Positions 32,039-40,298 of a stretch of DNA of 64,000 nucleotides are shown in pieces. How positions within the stretch are numbered: position 1 is the stretch's first letter; each line of letters starts with the position of its first letter. Position numbers and translations under genes: made by a program. The notes beneath the pieces are model-generated. The model did not search any database and was not told where the DNA came from. It saw nothing but the letters and a program-made list of their open reading frames with translations. Source of the DNA: Pseudomonadota bacterium (lineage in GTDB: Bacteria; Pseudomonadota; Gammaproteobacteria; Burkholderiales; Burkholderiaceae); assembly GCA_029777935.1 (NCBI GenBank), contig JAKORH010000168.1:3161-67160 (forward strand), written 5' to 3'.

Positions 32039-34437
32039 TAGAACGCCCTCGCCTCGGCCAGCCGCAGTCGGCGCGCGGCCGCGGCGGCGATCTGGTTCGC
32101 CGTCTCGTTGCTCACGCTGCCCTGCACGTAGATCTGCTGCGTGACGTGGATCGCCCGGCCGCCGGCGCCGTTCGGCACGATCGTGCCCGCGCTGCGCGGC
32201 ACGAAAAGTTCGGGTCCGCGCTCGCCCACCAGGTAGGCGGTGTTCGGCCATACGGAGCCGCCCACTGCCTTGCCGCCGCCGAACAGTCCCGCGAACCATT
32301 GCCCGACGCCGGAGAAGATCCCTCCGCCCTTCGCACCGAAGAGGCTCTCCGCGAGATTCTGCGCGATGATGCGGCTGATCGACTGCAGCACGCTCTGCTC
32401 GAAGGAGCGGAACGCCTGCGACATCGACTTCGTGCCGCTGATGAAATCGGCGAAGGCACTGCTGAACGAGGACTCGAATACGTCGTCGAAGGTCTTCGCG
32501 AGCGAGTGCGCGGAGGCCTCCAGTTCGCCCAGCTTCAATCGGAACGCCTCCGCGTTGGCCACCATGCGCGGATCGCCGGATGCGCGCGCCACGCGATCCA
32601 TCTCGTCGGCGACCGACTGCAGCCGCGCAACTTCCGCCTGCCGCGCGGCATCGATCTGCGCCATCTGCTGCAGCGTGGTGATCGCGCCGGTGCTGCGCGC
32701 CAGGTTGATCTTGCCCTCGACGACCCCGGCCTGCTGCTCGATCAGGCTCGATTGCTGCGTGAGCTGATTGATCTGCACCTGCGCGCGCTGCAGCGCCTCG
32801 AGCTGGTTGAGCGTGGCGAGCGCTCCGTTGTCGCCCGCGGTCGTCAGCCGCTGCCGCTGCTGCTTGTCCTGCAGCCGCGACTGGATGTCGAACGCGGCGA
32901 CCAGGTTACCCTGCAGCTCGAGCAGCTTCGCGTTCAGCGCCTCGACGTCGTCGCGATACTTCTCGGTCGCCTTGGCCTCGTCGAGCGTGGCGCCCAGCAG
33001 CGCGAAGCCGGCAGTGGCCACTGCCTGCTTGCGCTTGTCCAGCACCGTCTGCAACGCCGTCTGCGCCTCGATGCGAGACTTCGCATCCTTGCTGCTGGCG
33101 ATGTACTGCCGCGCGGCCGCCTCTTCCTTGTCATAGGCGGCCAGCGTCTCGCGCAGGCCTTCCTCGATCGCGGCGCGGCGTGCGCCGTAGTAGTCGGTGA
33201 TCGACAGCTTGTCGTCGCCGTAGAACCGCTGCAGCATCTGCTCGCGCTGCTGCAGGAGCTGCTGCTCGGACTGGATCGCTTTTTCCTGCTCGCGCAGTTG
33301 CTGATCGAACAGCGCCTTGGCCGTATCGGCGCCGCCTCCAAATGATCCGATAGGCGCCAGCTTCTGACGTGGCTTCTCTGGCCCTGGTTGCTTGGCTCTT
33401 GCTACAGCTAGTTGCGCACTCAACCGATCACTGAACTGCGGCGCCATCAGGATTCGATCAGCATCCTCCTTGAAGGAAGCCAGAATTGCTTTCGTCCCTT
33501 CCAGGCTGTGAGAGACGGCAACGGCGGCCGCGGCGCCGATTGCCATTCCCGCAAGGCGTGCAACACGAACTACGCCGTCGAACGCGTCGACGACGAAGCC
33601 GACCGCCTTCGCTGCATCTTCGGCCCAGTTGCGCAGCGAGCCGTCATTCGCCAGATCATCGACTGCTTCCTTGAGTCCGCCTGCGCCCCGAATCTGATCC
33701 AGCATCGCCTTGGCAAACGCATTCATCACCGGCAACGCCTCAAAGGCGACGCGCTTGGCGATTGCTGCGTTTGCCGCATCCAGGCGCTTGAGCGTGCGCT
33801 CATAGTCGTCGGCCTGGCGCGCCTGCTCGGCCGTCACCTTCACCTGCAGGTCGCTCGTCTCCGCCAGATCCTTGAGCACCGGCAGCAGGTTGGCGCCGCT
33901 CTTGCCGAACAGCGCCTGCGCGACCGCCGCCTTCTCCGCGCCATCCTGGTATTGCACCAGCCGCTGCGCGATCTTGAGGAACACTTCATCGGGCCGCTGG
34001 CCGGCGAGTTCCTTGGTCGAGATGCCGATCGCGGCGAAGGCCTCGGCGGTCGGCCCGCCCTTGGCCTGCGCCTCGTTCATCGCCTTCGCGAGCTTCTGCA
34101 GCCCGGTGGCGAGTTGCTCGCTGTCGGTGTTGCTCAGTTTCGCGGTCGCGGTGAAGGCCGACAGCGCCTCGACCGACGACTGCGTGCGCTCGGCGAGCTG
34201 CTGCAACCCCGCGGCCGACGCGATCGCGCCATCGATCTTCGAGCGCACGCTTTCCAGTGACAGGCCGACCGCGGCGCCAGCGCCGATAGCCTTGAGCGAC
34301 GTCGATACGATCCCGAACGCCCGATCGATCTGCTTGGCGCGGCTTTCCGCCTCGCGCGCGATCTGCGCGAGGCCGGTCTGCATCTGGGCGGTGTCGGCCG
34401 CGATCCTGACGACCAGGCTGCCGAGCGAGTCTGCCAT
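32038..34437 (-). CDS. Phage tail tape measure protein (lambda GpH-like)
   Basis: 799 residues. The N-terminus MADSLGSLVVRIAADTAQMQTGLAQIAREAESRAKQID is the tape-measure start pattern. A long helical, Gln/Ala-rich central region follows, with a short hydrophobic segment (AGMAIGAAAAVAVSHSL). The C-terminal lambda-tail domain carries FADFISGTKSMSQAFRSFEQSVLQSISRIIAQNLAESLFG and WPNTAYLVGERGPELFVPRSAGTIVPN. It sets tail length by acting as a ruler; a fully helical 799-residue ruler would give roughly 120 nm (inference). No major tail protein gene is visible nearby. The gene starts 13 bp after the gp10-like gene. Confidence 0.93.
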   Translation of the reverse strand: MADSLGSLVVRIAADTAQMQTGLAQIAREAESRAKQIDRAFGIVSTSLKAIGAGAAVGLSLESVRSKIDGAIASAAGLQQLAERTQSSVEALSAFTATAKLSNTDSEQLATGLQKLAKAMNEAQAKGGPTAEAFAAIGISTKELAGQRPDEVFLKIAQRLVQYQDGAEKAAVAQALFGKSGANLLPVLKDLAETSDLQVKVTAEQARQADDYERTLKRLDAANAAIAKRVAFEALPVMNAFAKAMLDQIRGAGGLKEAVDDLANDGSLRNWAEDAAKAVGFVVDAFDGVVRVARLAGMAIGAAAAVAVSHSLEGTKAILASFKEDADRILMAPQFSDRLSAQLAVARAKQPGPEKPRQKLAPIGSFGGGADTAKALFDQQLREQEKAIQSEQQLLQQREQMLQRFYGDDKLSITDYYGARRAAIEEGLRETLAAYDKEEAAARQYIASSKDAKSRIEAQTALQTVLDKRKQAVATAGFALLGATLDEAKATEKYRDDVEALNAKLLELQGNLVAAFDIQSRLQDKQQRQRLTTAGDNGALATLNQLEALQRAQVQINQLTQQSSLIEQQAGVVEGKINLARSTGAITTLQQMAQIDAARQAEVARLQSVADEMDRVARASGDPRMVANAEAFRLKLGELEASAHSLAKTFDDVFESSFSSAFADFISGTKSMSQAFRSFEQSVLQSISRIIAQNLAESLFGAKGGGIFSGVGQWFAGLFGGGKAVGGSVWPNTAYLVGERGPELFVPRSAGTIVPNGAGGRAIHVTQQIYVQGSVSNETANQIAAAAARRLRLAEARAF

Positions 34438-34450
34438 TCGGGATCCTTCT

Positions 34451-34951
34451 TCACAGTTTGGCCGCCTCGCGCGGGATGCGCTCGGCGAGGTAAGCCTTCA
34501 TCGCGTCGATCGCGGCGTCCTTCTTCAGCGCGAAGGCCGGCCGCAGGAACGGGCGCGCGGCCATCCTGCTGGTGCCGAACTCCACGAAGTGCCAGTAGTA
34601 GGCGTCGAGGGGGCCGTACGCCTGCACCTTCGACACCCGGGAGTGCCGCACGCCGATGATGTACATCTGCTGCGTGTCGCTGCCGGCGCGCACGTGCTTC
34701 TGGTAGATAGCGCGCTTGAGCGTGCCGGCCGGCGGATGCTTCGTGCCGATACTGCCGGCCTTGCCGCCCCACGCGACCGCCACCGGAATGTAGACCGGCG
34801 CGCGTTGCTGCGCTTCCTTGCGGATCACGGTCGCGGCGGCGTTCACAGCCCCGCGCAGCGTGTTCTTCGCGATGTGCCTAGGCAGCTCCTGCAGCCGGCG
34901 ATTCAGCTCGGCCAGCCCCTCGACCTTGATATTCTTCAGTTCAACAGTCAT
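34451..34951 (-). CDS. HK97-gp10-like tail completion/neck protein
   Basis: 166 residues. Pattern of the HK97 gp10 family: VEGLAELNRRLQELPRHIAKNTLRGAVNAAATVIRKEAQQRAPV at the start, and YWHFVEFGTSRMAARPFLRPAF near the end (the F-x-E-x-GTS-x-x-x-x-xPF motif). In siphophages this protein closes the head-tail joint. It overlaps the preceding gene by 11 bp and lies directly upstream of the tape measure gene, so the set is co-translated. Confidence 0.88.
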   Translation of the reverse strand: MTVELKNIKVEGLAELNRRLQELPRHIAKNTLRGAVNAAATVIRKEAQQRAPVYIPVAVAWGGKAGSIGTKHPPAGTLKRAIYQKHVRAGSDTQQMYIIGVRHSRVSKVQAYGPLDAYYWHFVEFGTSRMAARPFLRPAFALKKDAAIDAMKAYLAERIPREAAKL

Positions 34952-35258
34952 CGACGGCGCTTTCAGAACGGCCGAGCACGGCCAGCAATGCCGGCAGCGC
35001 GTTGGCGGCGTCGAGGTGCTCGAGCACGAAGTCGAGCGACAGGGGCGGATAGTTGCGCAGCGCGGCCCGATGCACCAGGCGCGCCAGGTCCTGCACTTGG
35101 TTCTGGTCGAACACGCCGTCGCGCAGTTTGGAAAGCCGGATCAGCAAATGCCGGTAGCGCGCGCACTCGACCAGCGACAGTGGCGGAATCACAAGCGTGC
35201 GCCCGCCGATGGCGACTGGCGCGCCTGGGATCTGCGCCGGCATGCCGACCTCATCCAT
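34941..35258 (-). CDS. Possible phage tail assembly chaperone
   Basis: 105 residues with an IGGRTLVIPPLSLVECARYRHLLIRLSKL start, resembling small tail assembly chaperones (Mu gp41/E-type), and an all-helical remainder ending LPALLAVLGRSESAVDDC. Position two genes before the tape measure supports this, although in typical siphophages the chaperone follows gp10 and the major tail gene instead of preceding gp10. Assignment is tentative. No slippery sequence for a G-GT type frameshift is obvious. Confidence 0.5.
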   Translation of the reverse strand: MDEVGMPAQIPGAPVAIGGRTLVIPPLSLVECARYRHLLIRLSKLRDGVFDQNQVQDLARLVHRAALRNYPPLSLDFVLEHLDAANALPALLAVLGRSESAVDDC

Positions 35259-35330
35259 GGCAGCGGTCTGCGGCCTTGCGTTCCGCCTCGGCCGCTGCGT
35301 TATCGTCGCCGGCGGCGACGCTCGCCCGCA

Positions 35331-36062
35331 TCACCGACTTGCCGTCTCGCGTTCGGCGCGCTCGCGCGCCGTTGGGCTGCGGTAGCTGGGCGCGAGGACC
35401 TCGTCGTCGTCACCGAGTGACGGAGGCGCCAGGTTGATGGCCGCCAGCGGCGCAGCGAGCGTGCTGAAGATCGAGCCGAGCCGGGCTGTCACGTCGGCGA
35501 ATGTCACAGACTCGGTCGCCAGCGATTCGACCGCGCCGCGTGCTGCAGCGAGTGCGGCCCGCGCCGTGCCGACCGCCGCCCCGTTGTTCTCGATCCGCGT
35601 CTCCAGAGCGCCGAAGCGGTTGCTCTCGGAGATCGGCCATGTCTGTGTCGAGCATCTCGCGCTGGAATCGAGATCGCCCAGGTAGATCAGGCAGGCGTCT
35701 AGGCGCGGATCGCGGCCGGCCGTCAGTTCCCTGTACACATCGGCGAGCTCGCGTTCGCGCGCCAACCAAATGCCGTAGCTGAGTTGAACTTTTTCGTTGT
35801 ACTCGCGCTTGGCTTCGTGGAATTTCCCCTGCGCAACTTCCATTGCGAGCCTTGCAGCTTCTGCTGCCTCGGCTGCCTCGGCGATGGGGTTCTCGTATTC
35901 GGCGCGGATGACCTCGCGCCGTTTGAGCAACTCGCGCCGGCGTTCGATATCGCGCTGCTCGTCGGCGTTCAGAATCTTCGTGAACTCGGGCGTGCGCGTG
36001 ATTTCCTTCAGTACCTCCTTGGGGCGCGCGTCGCCGCCGAGCAGATTTCGTAGCGATTTCAC
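35331..36062 (-). CDS. Coiled-coil protein of unknown function
   Basis: 243 residues from a GTG start that overlaps the preceding stop (TAGTG) and has AGGTGA about 6 bases upstream. Residues 20-110 form a probable coiled coil (TRTPEFTKILNADEQRDIERRRELLKRREVIRAEYENPIAEAAEAAEAARLAMEVAQGKFHEAKREYNEKVQ). A middle region with two cysteines and an Ala-rich helical C-terminus follow. I recognise no family. The reading frame stays open far upstream, but that part is the shadow of the next gene. It might be a scaffold or tail-associated protein. Confidence 0.6.
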   Translation of the reverse strand: MKSLRNLLGGDARPKEVLKEITRTPEFTKILNADEQRDIERRRELLKRREVIRAEYENPIAEAAEAAEAARLAMEVAQGKFHEAKREYNEKVQLSYGIWLARERELADVYRELTAGRDPRLDACLIYLGDLDSSARCSTQTWPISESNRFGALETRIENNGAAVGTARAALAAARGAVESLATESVTFADVTARLGSIFSTLAAPLAAINLAPPSLGDDDEVLAPSYRSPTARERAERETASR

Positions 36063-36451
36063 TATGTCACCTCTTGATGTGCGTTGAAAAGCTCCACGGC
36101 CTCGGCCGTTATGTACGAGACGCGCCACGACATGGAGAGCGCCAGTGCGCCCTGTGCGTCGCGCGCCGCATCTGTGCCGCGAAGTGCCGCGAGCCGCGCC
36201 AGCAGCGGCACTGCCTGCGCCATCACACCAGCGCGCCAGCGATCCGCGGCCTCGGCGACGAACTCTTTGCGCACGATTGCATCGCGAGCGCCCGGCAGGC
36301 GCGCGATGTGCTCGCGCTCGCTGTTGCAATCAAACGGCGCATCGACCGCGGCGTTCAGGGCGCTGAGCAGCTCGCCAGGCGTACGGGCATCCAGCGAAGC
36401 CGGCGGGTCGATCGGCACTGCTTGGCGCGGAGAGCCATTGAGCACGAGCAC
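36062..36451 (-). CDS. Hypothetical protein
   Basis: About 129 residues from GTG 36451, chosen because GAGG lies 7 bases upstream and the start follows the stop of a tiny upstream ORF by 2 bases; a TTG overlapping that stop (TTGA) and a GTG at 36481 are alternatives. The protein is mostly helical with LVLNGSPRQAVPIDPPASLDARTPGELLSALNAAVDAPFDCNSEREHIARLP at the front and LSMSWRVSYITAEAVELFNAHQEV at the end. No family recognised. It belongs to the element's minus-strand operon. Confidence 0.6.
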   Translation of the reverse strand: MLVLNGSPRQAVPIDPPASLDARTPGELLSALNAAVDAPFDCNSEREHIARLPGARDAIVRKEFVAEAADRWRAGVMAQAVPLLARLAALRGTDAARDAQGALALSMSWRVSYITAEAVELFNAHQEVT

Positions 36452-36453
36452 AG

Positions 36454-36552
36454 TCAATCCTCGTTGGCGCGCGTCATGCACGCCATTTCGCGGTCCGCGC
36501 GGGCCGCTCGTGCCTGCTCGCCCTCGCGCGCAAGACGGACGGTCGCTCTCAT
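36454..36552 (-). CDS. Very small ORF (32 codons), ATGA-coupled
   Basis: Starts at ATG 36552, overlapping the stop of the 68-residue gene as ATGA, and ends 2 bases before the next gene. The peptide is basic and helical (MRATVRLAREGEQARAARAD, then REMACMTRANED). The tight coupling at both ends suggests it is translated. Function unknown. Confidence 0.45.
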   Translation of the reverse strand: MRATVRLAREGEQARAARADREMACMTRANED

Positions 36553-36755
36553 GCTGCTCGCCTGGTCGCGCCGTCGCCGAGCCGCACGGGTAGACGGTGC
36601 AACGTCGCGTCGATCTCGAGCACGGCGGCGATCAGGCGTTCATATTCGATCGTCTGCCTTCTGCTCCATGCGGCGCCCGGGTATTCGGCGAGGAGCACGC
36701 GCGCTTGCGCGAGCAGTTTCGTGCGCAGGGTCAGGAGTTTTCGCAGATCACGCAT
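36549..36755 (-). CDS. Small hypothetical protein
   Basis: 68 residues with a good Shine-Dalgarno (GGAGG) 5 bases before the ATG. It is helical and Leu/Arg-rich (RDLRKLLTLRTKLLAQARVLLAEYPGAAWSRRQTIEYERLIAAVLEIDATLHRLP). No family recognised. It sits 19 bp downstream of the AlpA-like HTH gene and is coupled to the small ORF that follows. Confidence 0.6.
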   Translation of the reverse strand: MRDLRKLLTLRTKLLAQARVLLAEYPGAAWSRRQTIEYERLIAAVLEIDATLHRLPVRLGDGATRRAA

Positions 36756-36774
36756 TGCCGCCTCCGATGCAGAA

Positions 36775-37137
36775 CTATCGCCGCCCTGGCGCGTGCGGTC
36801 GACGCGGTTTTGGTGGCGGTGCGGGGCAATTCGTAGCGCGCAAATCGTAGGCGGAAAGTCGTTGCGCGCGGATCCATGCCTCGAGATCGTGTTCGGCCAG
36901 GCGATCGGAGTCGAGCAGCTTGAAGAAGGGCGGGAACGACGGATCGCGGCGCTGCAGGCGAAGCAGCGTCCACCGTGAGACGTTCAATCGCGCTTCGACC
37001 TGTTTGCGGGTCAGCAGCCGCGACCAGTTCGGCAGGTCGCCGGCTGAAGCGTCGCCGTCGGTTGTCTTAGCTGCTGCAGGCGTCTGCGCGCCGCCCGCCG
37101 GCGCGGCGCGAAGGACTTCATCAGGTTTTCGTTTCAT
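36775..37137 (-). CDS. AlpA-like helix-turn-helix protein
   Basis: 120 residues. The core LLTRKQVEARLNVSRWTLLRLQRRDPSFPPFFKLLDSDRLAEHDLEAWIRAQRL is an AlpA/Vis/excisionase-type winged HTH. The flanks are low-complexity (Ala/Pro-rich before, Pro/Arg-rich after). It follows the primase gene by 10 bp, and with the AlpA gene upstream of the primase it makes a second regulator of this type in the element. Likely role: excision factor or transcription control. Confidence 0.72.
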   Translation of the reverse strand: MKRKPDEVLRAAPAGGAQTPAAAKTTDGDASAGDLPNWSRLLTRKQVEARLNVSRWTLLRLQRRDPSFPPFFKLLDSDRLAEHDLEAWIRAQRLSAYDLRATNCPAPPPKPRRPHAPGRR

Positions 37138-37147
37138 TCGGTCGCCT

Positions 37148-39934
37148 TCAGATCTCGTCGGTCATTGCCAGCGGCGTGAATCCATAAACTCGAACCTTCC
37201 CATCGAGCGGCGTCGACTCGCGCCGATCCGGCCGCACGCGCTCGCCGTCCTTCTCGCCGCGGAGCCAGCCGCGCGCGAGCAGCAGCCGCGATGCGAACTT
37301 GTGATCGACGCCGGCGCACATCTCGGCGCGAAATACCTCGGGCCAAATCCAGTAGTGAAGCTCGACGCCCTGCTCGGCGAGCGTGTCGCCGTAGCCGGCC
37401 TCGATCTTGCTGAAGGCGTCGCCGTCGCCGCGCACGCGCTCGCCGTCCTTTATGAGGACCCTATAGCCGATGCGCAGCGGCTTGTCGGGCCGGTGATCGT
37501 CGGCGCTGCGATGCAGCCAGGGGCAGCGGCTCTCGCCGTGCGCCTGCAGGAATGCGCGCACGGCTTGTAATATCTGCCGCTCTTCCAAGTTTGCGGTGCC
37601 GCCGCGCGCGTCGAGCCAGGCGCGAAAGCACGAGCGCGCCGCGCCGAGCGCATCGCCCTTCGCCCAGCCGGTCAATCCGGCCGCGGTCGCCGCTTCGCCG
37701 GCGAACGCGATCGAGCCGAAGCGAGCGGCGACGCGCGCGACCTGACCGGCCGCGTTCGCCCCTGCGTGGTCGCGCACGAATTCGGCGACCGCGCGGCGCG
37801 CGGCCTCGGCGATTATTTCGGGATCGGCCGCGATGCGCTCGACCCATGCCGGCCCCGCCGTGCCGTACACCTCGGCGCACTGGCGCGTCAGATGGCGAGC
37901 GAACAAATCACCGCTCGCATGCGCGCGGAGATCCTCGAACAAGCCAAACGGCAAGCCGTCGCTCGGCAAGTCAATCATGCGCACCTCGGCGCCGGCGCTC
38001 GATCGCTTGCCGACGCTCGCCGCGTGCTGCTCGATCGACAACTCGCCCGTCGAAATCACGATCACGCGCCAGCGCAGCCGATCGCGCGGCGCTCCGGTTC
38101 GATGCAATCGCGCCTTGCCGGTGCCGTTGCCGATCGCGTATGCGGTCGCGACCATCTCGCGCGGGTCAAGCTCGGCGATTTCGTCGAGCGCCAGCAGCGC
38201 ATCGCAGTGCTGCGAGCACATGCCCTCGATCGCGTTCGCCGTGCTGCGCCAGGTCTGCACGTACTCAGGCGAGCCCCAGACGCTCGCCGCGGCACGCACT
38301 GCAGTCGTCTTGCCGGCGCTGCTCGGCCCGCGCAGATGGAGCACGAACGAATCGGCGCCGATCCAATGCAGCAGCGGCGCCGCGAATGCGGCCAACACCG
38401 CGAACAGCAGCCGCGAGTTGCCGCGACAGAGCACGCCCACGCGCTCGCGCCACTCCGCGGCCGTGCCGCGCGAGCGGAATGCATTCGGCACCGCGCCCGC
38501 ACTTTGAAAGATCACCTGTTCGTCCGCCGCGCCGAGCGTGCGATCGGCCAGGACGAACGCGCGGCCATGCCAGCCGGTGCGATCGGTGCAGCGGGCGAAC
38601 GCCTGCGGCGCGCGCGTTGCCAGATACTCGGCGAGCAGCGCGCGCGGCTTGGCGCCGGGCGCGATCCGCAGCCCGTACGACAGCAGCAGCCCGCGCAGCT
38701 CGGCGCCGTCGCCGGCGAGCAGCCGCGCCGGCACGGCGAAGCGATGCTCGATGCCTTCAGGATCGGGCAGCCGCAGCAAGAATCCCCACTCGGCGCTGTC
38801 GCTGTCGCGCGTCAGCGCCGCGACTTCAATGCGCGAGCAGAGCGGCACGCACCCGTCGCGATAGTCCGCGTGGAAAACGCCCGCCGTGCTGACCGTGAAG
38901 CGGTCGCCGCGATCGTCTGCAGGCGCCTGCACCGCCTGCGCGCGCGGTTTCGATTTGCCAGCAAGCGCGGCCTCGATCTGCGCGCGCACTTCGTCTAACC
39001 CGCGGCCCAGCGCGAGATCGTTGAAGTCCGTTCCGCCGTCGGGCAGATCGAGCGGCACGCACCAGCGCCCGGCGCATGCGCGCGCGGCGAGCTGCGCCGC
39101 ATCGCGCCCTGGATTGCGCCCGATCTTCGCGGCGGTTTTGTGATCATCGTCGCCGCAGATCAGAATGCGCGCGTCCCCGCCGAGCTGGCGCCGCACGATG
39201 CGCGCGACCTCGGCCAGGTTGCCCGCGTGCATCGCCGCGGCGGTCGGAAAGCCGGTTGCGGCGTGCAGGCTCGCCGCGGTCGCGATGCCTTCGGCCACCA
39301 GCGCGACCGCCGCGCTTTTCGGATCGCCGAGCCAGGCAAAGCACCCCTCGACCTTCCCGCCGGCCAGGAACCGCTTTCCGCCGTTGGGGGCGATCAGTTG
39401 CAGCGACCACAGCTTCCCCTCTTCATCGCGCAGCGGAACAAGTAGCTTGTCGCCGAGTTGGCGCAGCGGGCCAGCGGGGACAGCCTTCGCGCGCAAGTAC
39501 GGGTGCTCGGGCGATGCCGGCGCCGCGGACTCCCAAAGTTCGCGCGCGCGCCCGGCCGTGCGCTGCCAGGCGCGGCGCTGGCGATCTGCAGCCGAACGCT
39601 TCGCCGCAGCAATGGCCGCGCGCTCCGCAGCGGTCGGCGATGCTGAGTCGCCGCCATCCACCCACGCATGATGCGCGGCGCCGTGATCCCATCGACCAAA
39701 TGCGCCGAACGAGCGCGCATGCGCCGGCCGATGCAGGACATACCAGCCCGCGCGGCCGCGCGGCTTGTCGGCGACCGCGACGCGATGGATCTTGCCGTCG
39801 GCGATCGGCTCGCCGTCGAGCACGAGCCCGAGCGCGCTCGCCGCCTCCTTGAAGCCGATGAAGCTCAGACCAACGCCGCCCACACCAGCCGCCGCGCCAC
39901 GACACGGCGAGCGAGTTGGAGCCAGGCTCGACAT
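37148..39934 (-). CDS. Phage/satellite primase-helicase-like protein (TOPRIM plus DUF927)
   Basis: About 928 residues. The N-terminal part (FIGFKEAASALGLVLDGEPIADGKIHRVAVADKPRGRAGWYV) is of the mobile-element primase type. A TOPRIM domain has the glutamate in VAEGIATA (about residue 211) and the acidic pair in ILICGDDDHK (about 260). A DUF927 domain follows (SRIEVAALTRD through CTDRTGWHGRAFVLAD), then a P-loop ATPase with Walker A RGPSSAGKTT (about 535) and Walker B ALLALDEIAELDPR. It probably makes primers and unwinds DNA for autonomous replication. The start is uncertain: ATG 39934 is used, but homology begins about 23 residues later and no Shine-Dalgarno is clear. Confidence 0.88.
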   Translation of the reverse strand: MSSLAPTRSPCRGAAAGVGGVGLSFIGFKEAASALGLVLDGEPIADGKIHRVAVADKPRGRAGWYVLHRPAHARSFGAFGRWDHGAAHHAWVDGGDSASPTAAERAAIAAAKRSAADRQRRAWQRTAGRARELWESAAPASPEHPYLRAKAVPAGPLRQLGDKLLVPLRDEEGKLWSLQLIAPNGGKRFLAGGKVEGCFAWLGDPKSAAVALVAEGIATAASLHAATGFPTAAAMHAGNLAEVARIVRRQLGGDARILICGDDDHKTAAKIGRNPGRDAAQLAARACAGRWCVPLDLPDGGTDFNDLALGRGLDEVRAQIEAALAGKSKPRAQAVQAPADDRGDRFTVSTAGVFHADYRDGCVPLCSRIEVAALTRDSDSAEWGFLLRLPDPEGIEHRFAVPARLLAGDGAELRGLLLSYGLRIAPGAKPRALLAEYLATRAPQAFARCTDRTGWHGRAFVLADRTLGAADEQVIFQSAGAVPNAFRSRGTAAEWRERVGVLCRGNSRLLFAVLAAFAAPLLHWIGADSFVLHLRGPSSAGKTTAVRAAASVWGSPEYVQTWRSTANAIEGMCSQHCDALLALDEIAELDPREMVATAYAIGNGTGKARLHRTGAPRDRLRWRVIVISTGELSIEQHAASVGKRSSAGAEVRMIDLPSDGLPFGLFEDLRAHASGDLFARHLTRQCAEVYGTAGPAWVERIAADPEIIAEAARRAVAEFVRDHAGANAAGQVARVAARFGSIAFAGEAATAAGLTGWAKGDALGAARSCFRAWLDARGGTANLEERQILQAVRAFLQAHGESRCPWLHRSADDHRPDKPLRIGYRVLIKDGERVRGDGDAFSKIEAGYGDTLAEQGVELHYWIWPEVFRAEMCAGVDHKFASRLLLARGWLRGEKDGERVRPDRRESTPLDGKVRVYGFTPLAMTDEI

Positions 39935-40007
39935 ACAGAACACCGACCATGTACTCGACACCTGCACCCGCGCAACAGAGGCGATGTCGCGCGCTTTCTG
40001 CGCCGGG

Positions 40008-40247
40008 TCATTTCCGCGCCTCGCCGCGCTGCGCGATGCGCTCGGCTAGCCAGTTGTCAACCTCGGCACGTACCCACGCAACGCGGCGACCGTCGGGCGA
40101 CAGCTTCACCGGAGCTGGAAACGTGCCGGCTGCGATGCGGCGATACACCTCGCTGTTCGATAACGTGACGCGAGCCAGCACGGAACGCTTCGCCTCGAGT
40201 TCGAGCGGAGGCGCCTGCGGAATGTCCGCGTCGGATGCGGTCTTCAT
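40008..40247 (-). CDS. alpA: AlpA/Vis-family phage regulatory protein
   Basis: 79 residues from ATG 40247 (GGAG 6 bases upstream); an ATG at 40265 is less well placed. The core SVLARVTLSNSEVYRRIAAGTFPAPVKLSPDGRRVAWVRAEVDNWLAERIAQR is the AlpA winged HTH. In P4 and PICI satellites AlpA-type proteins switch on the replication/packaging operon and aid excision. It sits directly upstream of the primase on the same strand, the expected place. Confidence 0.9.
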   Translation of the reverse strand: MKTASDADIPQAPPLELEAKRSVLARVTLSNSEVYRRIAAGTFPAPVKLSPDGRRVAWVRAEVDNWLAERIAQRGEARK

Positions 40248-40298
40248 CGAATACTCCGGCGTCACAAATGACGCTGCAAGTATTCCGACCGCCGCACG

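Noticed and set aside
36062..36329. Longer N-terminus for the coiled-coil protein
   Set aside because: It is the shadow of the neighbouring gene; a GTG with a good Shine-Dalgarno overlaps that gene's stop.
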